A program made the position numbers and the translations under genes. This document shows, piece by piece, positions 22,302 through 25,487 of a stretch of DNA of 25,487 nt. Origin of the DNA: Candidatus Woesearchaeota archaeon (GTDB lineage: Archaea > Nanobdellota > Nanobdellia > Woesearchaeales > GW2011-AR4). Where the stretch lies: contig JACPMQ010000082.1 in the NCBI GenBank assembly GCA_016185955.1, positions 1 to 25,487 of the forward strand, read 5' to 3'. How positions within the stretch are numbered: position 1 is the first letter of the stretch; every line of letters starts with the position of its first letter. The notes under the pieces were generated by a model. The model saw nothing but the letters and a program-made list of their open reading frames with translations, was not told the DNA's origin and ran no database searches.

Positions 22302-22718
22302 ATGATTGAGATAGGAAGATTATGCATAAAAACAGCCGGAAGGGATGCTGGCTTAAAATGTGTTATTGCAGATATTCTGGATAAAAAGTATGTTTTAGTT
22401 GACGGACAGACTAGGAGAAGAAAATGTAATATTCTCCATTTAGAGCCTCTAAAGGAAGTAATAAAGATACCAAAGAATGCTAGCCATGAAGCTGTTGTTA
22501 ATGCGCTTGATGAGATGGAAATTAAAGTAACTCAAACAAAACCGAAGCAAAAAACTGAAAGGTCAAAGAAAAAAAGAAAGACCTCTGAGCAGTTAATGGC
22601 CCAGAAAGAAGAAAAAAGAAAGTTGATGGGCGTATTTAAGGTTAAGGCAAAGAAAGAAGAAAAGGCCAAAGCGGGGCTTGAAGAAAAAGCCGGATTAGCC
22701 AAGGAGAAAAAAGAATAA
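22302..22718 (+). CDS. rpl14e: 50S ribosomal protein L14e
   Basis: The KOW-type L14e core IEIGRLCIKTAGRDAGLKCV, KYVLVDGQTRRRKCNILHLE and PLKEVIKIPKNAS occupies residues 1-65. Archaeal L14e usually stops at about 75-95 residues. This 138-residue version has a long Lys/Glu-rich tail (from about residue 75) that is probably disordered. The ATG at 22302 is chosen over the in-frame TTG at 22290 because GGAGG (22292-22296) sits 5 nt upstream of the ATG and would itself be translated from the TTG. The family also begins at MIEIGRL. Confidence 0.92.
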   Translation: MIEIGRLCIKTAGRDAGLKCVIADILDKKYVLVDGQTRRRKCNILHLEPLKEVIKIPKNASHEAVVNALDEMEIKVTQTKPKQKTERSKKKRKTSEQLMAQKEEKRKLMGVFKVKAKKEEKAKAGLEEKAGLAKEKKE

Positions 22719-22732
22719 ATGAGGCATTAATT

Positions 22733-23551
22733 TTATTTTTGCAGCAGCTTGCTTATATGCCTATTTTTTTCTATCTTGTAAATCATTGCTGCGCTCCAAA
22801 AACTCTTTGATATTAATGCCAACAAGAGATATGTTAAAATTGCTATAGCAAGCATAAAATCCGCTAATGGGTTTTTTAACATCAGGCTTTGCAAGTACCC
22901 TGCTGAGATTAAGATTAGCAATACAATTGGCAAAAAGGTGTCCGAATAAACAATTCCTTGTACAGGATATATGCCTGCAATCTTCGAAAATATGTTAGCT
23001 TCAGACCATGAGGCTTCCTTTAAATTCTTTAATAGCTTTTTATAAAATTCCTCATTTCCGGCTTTTAGCAGCGGCCTGAGCAATAAATCCTGCATTGCAT
23101 TTTCTAATATAAAGGCAAATGCAAATAAAAATCCGGCAATAAGAAAATAATAACTACCATACAGCCTGAAAAGCCCTGCGCCAATGCCAATGCCGATAAA
23201 GTATGTAAATGAATAATGGCTTATTCTGTCATAGTAAACTCCTTCGATGCTTGTTTTGTTGAGCAGCCTTGCAACTTCCCCATCACACATGTCAAGTATC
23301 TTAAACAGGATAAAAAATAATATGCCGGCAATAAGTGTTAAGTACGTTCCGATAAACAAAAAAAAGAATCCTATAAGAGGAATAAAAAGGCTTGCTATCG
23401 TGATTGCATTCGGCGATATATCAAATTTTATAAAAAGCCATGTCAGCGGGCTTGAAAGATGCCTGTAAACATAATATCCAGAAATATTCTTTTTAATGTC
23501 TTGTATCTGCCTGGATTTTATTTCCCTGTAAGTAAGCTTTATTTTTGCCAT
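22733..23551 (-). CDS. CDP-alcohol phosphatidyltransferase family membrane enzyme
   Basis: The 272-residue protein has about six membrane helices and the family signature D87-x2-D90-G-x2-A-R-x8-G-x3-D108-x3, where the last aspartate is replaced by H112 (MCDGEVARLL then GVYYDRISH). The family moves a phospho-alcohol from a CDP donor to a second alcohol in phospholipid or headgroup synthesis. The first three metal-binding aspartates are present; the fourth is the proposed catalytic base. The protein is longer than typical members (about 200), with an extra C-terminal helix pair. It is leaderless from a TATA box at 23571-23584, divergent from rpo7. Substrates are unknown; archaetidyl-headgroup synthesis is one option. 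Confidence 0.85.
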   Translation of the reverse strand: MAKIKLTYREIKSRQIQDIKKNISGYYVYRHLSSPLTWLFIKFDISPNAITIASLFIPLIGFFFLFIGTYLTLIAGILFFILFKILDMCDGEVARLLNKTSIEGVYYDRISHYSFTYFIGIGIGAGLFRLYGSYYFLIAGFLFAFAFILENAMQDLLLRPLLKAGNEEFYKKLLKNLKEASWSEANIFSKIAGIYPVQGIVYSDTFLPIVLLILISAGYLQSLMLKNPLADFMLAIAILTYLLLALISKSFWSAAMIYKIEKNRHISKLLQK

Positions 23552-23570
23552 TTATTGGCATCTATATGGT

Positions 23571-23584
23571 TTTTATTTAAATTT
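23571..23584 (-). promoter_or_regulatory. TATA box for the CDP-alcohol phosphatidyltransferase gene
   Basis: The minus strand reads AATTTAAATAAAA, about 26 nt upstream of the ATG at 23551. It is about 20 bp from the divergent rpo7 box. Confidence 0.55.
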
Positions 23585-23597
23585 TTTCTTTGGAAAG

Positions 23598-23607
23598 GTT
23601 TAAATAG
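23598..23607 (+). promoter_or_regulatory. TATA box for the rpo7-spt4-rps24e-rps27ae operon
   Basis: GTTTAAATAG is centred 24-30 nt before the two candidate ATGs at 23626 and 23632. Confidence 0.6.
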
Positions 23608-23625
23608 CAATCACTTATCCTTTGC

Positions 23626-24243
23626 ATGAAAATGTATTATGAAATAGAGCTTAAAGATCGTGTAAGAGTGCCTCCCAGCCTTTTTAATCTTGAAGTTGAA
23701 GATGCCGTTATAAAGAGCATAAAAAAGAAATATGAAGGCTACATATCCAAAGATATTGGCATAGTTATTGATGTTGCATCCTTAAAAGAAATAGGGGATG
23801 GAGTTATAATCCCAGGAGATGGCTCTTCTTACTACCAAGCTACATTTGAGGTTTTAGCCTTTAAGCCTGAGCTGCAGGAAGTGGTTTTAGGAAGAATAAG
23901 GGATATAGTTGACTTTGGAGCCTTTATAACTTTAGGGCCTATAGACGGCATGATACATGTATCACAGGCAATGGATGATTTTGTCAGCTTTACAAAGGAT
24001 AAAACCTTAATAGGCAAAGAGAGCAAAAAAACATTAAAAATCAATGATATATGCAGAGCCAGAATAATAGCGGTTTCATTTAAGGATCCTCTAAATCCAA
24101 AAATAGGGCTTACCATGCGCCAACAAGGTCTAGGAAGGTTAGATTGGGTGGAAGAAGAGCCAGCAGTCAAAAAAGAAAAGGAGCATAAAAAGGAAAGGGG
24201 AAAAGAAAAAATTAAAAGAAAAAATGAAAAAGAAAGTATGTAA
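23626..24243 (+). CDS. rpo7: DNA-directed RNA polymerase subunit Rpo7 (RpoE1)
   Basis: The 205-residue protein has the N-terminal tip domain (MYYEIELKDRVRVPPSLFNL, GDGSSYYQATFEVLAFKP) and then an S1 domain. The S1 part is VVLGRIRDIVDFGAFITLGP, DGMIHVSQ and RARIIAVSF. The stalk of archaeal RNA polymerase is Rpo4/Rpo7. A Lys/Glu-rich tail of about 25 residues follows the S1 domain. The second ATG at 23632 gives the family's usual MYY start and fits leaderless initiation slightly better. Spt4 overlaps its end by 20 nt. Confidence 0.94.
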   Translation: MKMYYEIELKDRVRVPPSLFNLEVEDAVIKSIKKKYEGYISKDIGIVIDVASLKEIGDGVIIPGDGSSYYQATFEVLAFKPELQEVVLGRIRDIVDFGAFITLGPIDGMIHVSQAMDDFVSFTKDKTLIGKESKKTLKINDICRARIIAVSFKDPLNPKIGLTMRQQGLGRLDWVEEEPAVKKEKEHKKERGKEKIKRKNEKESM

Positions 24244-24409
24244 GAAATGCAAGCTCTTTGTTGAAGGCAACATATGTCCTTTATGCAAAGGCAACCAATT
24301 TTCCTTAAATTGGCATGGAAGGCTTTACATATTAGATCCCGCAAAGTCTATAATTGCTGAGAAAATAGATATGAAAGTAAAAGGAGAGTATGCAATAAAA
24401 TTCAGGTGA
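24224..24409 (+). CDS. spt4: Transcription elongation factor Spt4 (RpoE2)
   Basis: The 61-residue zinc protein has C6-x2-C9 (CKKC) and C18-x2-C21 (CPLC), then FSLNWHGRLYILDPAKSIIA, the archaeal Spt4 core that binds the NGN domain of Spt5. It normally follows rpo7, as here, and overlaps it by 20 nt. Length is normal for archaea. Confidence 0.94.
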   Translation: MKKKVCKKCKLFVEGNICPLCKGNQFSLNWHGRLYILDPAKSIIAEKIDMKVKGEYAIKFR

Positions 24410-24416
24410 TTTTCTG

Positions 24417-24734
24417 ATGGAGCTAAAAGTCATAAGCACAAAAAAAGAGCCTATGCTTTCACGCACAAAAGTGGAAGCTGAAATCAAGTTTGAGAAGGCA
24501 ATCCCTCCGAGGGATGAAATAAAAAACAGCATGGCAAAAGCCTTAAACATAGATGAAAAATTGCTGGTTGTAAAGGGCATTTATAATTTATACGGGCTGA
24601 AAAAGGCAAGGAATATCACTTATGCTTACGAAAATGAGGAATCCTTAAAGAGAATAGAAACGGAAAAGAAGAAAAAAGATGGCAAAGGAAAAAAAGAAAG
24701 AAAGAAAGCAGATGCAGATAAGCAGCCTGTATAG
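24417..24734 (+). CDS. rps24e: 30S ribosomal protein S24e
   Basis: The 105-residue protein has the S24e core MELKVISTKKEPMLSRTKVE, PPRDEIKNSMAKALNIDEKL and GIYNLYGLKKARNITYAYEN. A basic tail KKKKDGKGKKERKKADADK is less conserved. GGTGAT at 24404-24409, overlapping the spt4 stop, is a good Shine-Dalgarno 7 nt before the ATG. In many archaea a DUF359 gene sits between spt4 and this gene; here only 7 nt separate them. Confidence 0.94.
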   Translation: MELKVISTKKEPMLSRTKVEAEIKFEKAIPPRDEIKNSMAKALNIDEKLLVVKGIYNLYGLKKARNITYAYENEESLKRIETEKKKKDGKGKKERKKADADKQPV

Positions 24735-24897
24735 CATCTCTGGAAATAAGGCAGATAGAAAAAACAGGTTCTGCTCTAAATGCGGTCCGGGCTATTTTCT
24801 AGCAAAACATAAAGATAGGCTTACCTGCGGCCATTGCGGTTATTCTGAATTTATAGGCACGGACACTAATTCTCGTACGGAAATCAAAGTCCGCTAG
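24679..24897 (+). CDS. rps27ae: 30S ribosomal protein S27ae
   Basis: The 72-residue zinc-ribbon protein has NRFCSKCGPGYFLAKHKDRL then TCGHCGYSEF (C-x2-C and C-x2-C), the archaeal S27ae signature. The start is uncertain. ATG 24679 overlaps rps24e by 56 nt and gives a lysine-rich N-terminus. ATG 24712 would give a 61-residue protein (MQISSLYSISGNKADRKNRF), closer to family length. Repeat copy D follows 16 nt after the stop, where kae1-bud32 is often found in archaea. Confidence 0.93.
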   Translation: MAKEKKKERKQMQISSLYSISGNKADRKNRFCSKCGPGYFLAKHKDRLTCGHCGYSEFIGTDTNSRTEIKVR

Positions 24898-24913
24898 TAT
24901 ATTCCAAAAAAAG

Positions 24914-25117
24914 TAACTGCTAACACCCCATAAAGGGTTTTTGCGAAAGTCGGTGCTTGTGCGCAATTGCCAATTCAGAAAACTCTGCAAGATTGTGATA
25001 AGCGACCTGAGCAACATGAAATGTTGCGAAGTTGAGAGGAGTATAAGGCTCCGCACAAGCACTAAATTAAACTTTCGCAAAAACCCCGCTTATCGGACAA
25101 AGTACTGTTAGAAGTCA
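24914..25117 (+). mobile_element. MITE-like element copy D, long form
   Basis: The inner part 24935-25086 is equivalent to copies B and C but with a different terminal stem, GGGTTTTTGCGAAAG paired perfectly with CTTTCGCAAAAACCC. GTGCTTGTGCG/CGCACAAGCAC and the core hairpin at 25011-25027 are kept. Extra outer arms (TAACTGCTAACAC on the left, TGTTAGAAGTCA on the right) partly pair. The left arm is shared with copy A and the right arm with fragment E. Flanks CCAAAAAA on both sides could be a target duplication, but they are low complexity. Confidence 0.85.
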
Positions 25118-25256
25118 CCAAAAAATTAAGAATTTTCGCAACGACGTACTAGGAATCATCGGAATGATAATAGGAAGTGTAAGGCTCGTAAGCCGCACTG
25201 GTAAAAAATCCACCGTTCAGATAGCGGAGAACACAAATAATTTATTGAAGTATAAG

Positions 25257-25441
25257 AGAGGAATTTAATATCCATAATAATTGTTAAATACAAATATTCC
25301 ATCAGTTTTTAACTGATGGTATAAGTGCGCCGTCAAACTGCAGGAATATTTGTATTCTTAGAAATCCGGCCGAGCGACCGAAGGGAGCGAGCAATCCGCC
25401 AGTCTATGACTGGCGGTGTCGGATTTCTCTTGAATTCCTCT
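25257..25441. repeat. Branched inverted-repeat element (three-way junction)
   Basis: Outer stem: 25257-25268 with 25430-25441, 12 bp including one G-U wobble. Arm 1: 25287-25300 with 25343-25356 (14 bp, perfect), holding the triloop hairpin CCATCAGTT-TTT-AACTGATGG (25299-25319). Arm 2: AGAAATCCG (25360-25368) with 25420-25428, holding CCGCCAGTC-TAT-GACTGGCGG (25396-25416). It has no open reading frame. It may be a structured RNA or a decayed mobile element. Between copy D and this element (25118-25256) no gene is supported. Confidence 0.7.
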
Positions 25442-25447
25442 AAATAT

Positions 25448-25487
25448 AGGAACGGAACATCTATTACGATTATTGACTTCCGTTCCT
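25448..25487. repeat. 10-bp inverted repeat at the window end
   Basis: AGGAACGGAA (25448-25457) pairs perfectly with TTCCGTTCCT (25478-25487) around a 20-nt loop. The structure may continue past the window edge. Confidence 0.5.

Noticed and set aside
1..25487. CRISPR array or tRNA genes
   Set aside because: The repeats are long, few, widely spaced and palindromic; no short regular repeats with spacers and no cloverleaf or GTTCGAATC-type T-loop was seen.

Overview
The window is from a low-GC archaeon, most likely a DPANN lineage such as Woesearchaeota or Pacearchaeota. The domain is set by archaeal or eukaryotic-type genes: ribosomal proteins L34e, L14e, S24e and S27ae, RNA polymerase subunit Rpo7, Spt4, Sec61-beta, an archaeal NAC protein and an archaeal RNase P RNA. 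First genes of transcription units usually have a TATA box about 22-30 nt upstream of the start codon (leaderless mRNAs). Several internal operon genes carry Shine-Dalgarno motifs. The phylum is an inference from gene content and AT-richness.

Positions 131-20647 form a cell-surface glycan locus. It holds four dolichol-phosphate-mannose-synthase-like GT2 enzymes, one rhamnosyltransferase-like GT2, one GT4 and one GT9. It also holds four polytopic GT-C type membrane proteins (one YfhO-like), a UDP-GlcNAc 2-epimerase-like enzyme, an RmlD-like reductase, two SAM methyltransferases, a 57-residue zinc ribbon, a B12-binding radical SAM enzyme and a ferredoxin-DUF4346-like protein. The inferred logic is that cytoplasmic GT2 enzymes charge a polyprenyl phosphate with sugars, and the GT-C proteins use these lipid-linked sugars outside the membrane. 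Two of the GT-C genes are each followed, with overlap, by a small homologous membrane protein.

Positions 20648-24897 are housekeeping: RNase P RNA, Sec61-beta, NAC, L34e, L14e, a CDP-alcohol phosphatidyltransferase on the minus strand, and the rpo7-spt4-rps24e-rps27ae operon.

The most unusual content is between genes. A family of about 155-205 bp inverted-repeat elements occurs in four copies plus a fragment (1-133, 12341-12409, 18473-18629, 21721-21875, 24914-25117). Each full copy sits at the 3' end of a gene and in the same sense as that gene. One copy has a perfect 9-bp target duplication at a stop codon; another has rewritten the C-terminus of the YfhO-like protein. Stems covary between copies. 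A second, unrelated 208-bp element (9687-9894) has 17-bp perfect terminal inverted repeats and a perfect 8-bp target duplication. Strong hairpins sit at the ends of several genes, and a branched fold fills 25257-25441. No transposase, CRISPR array or tRNA was seen.
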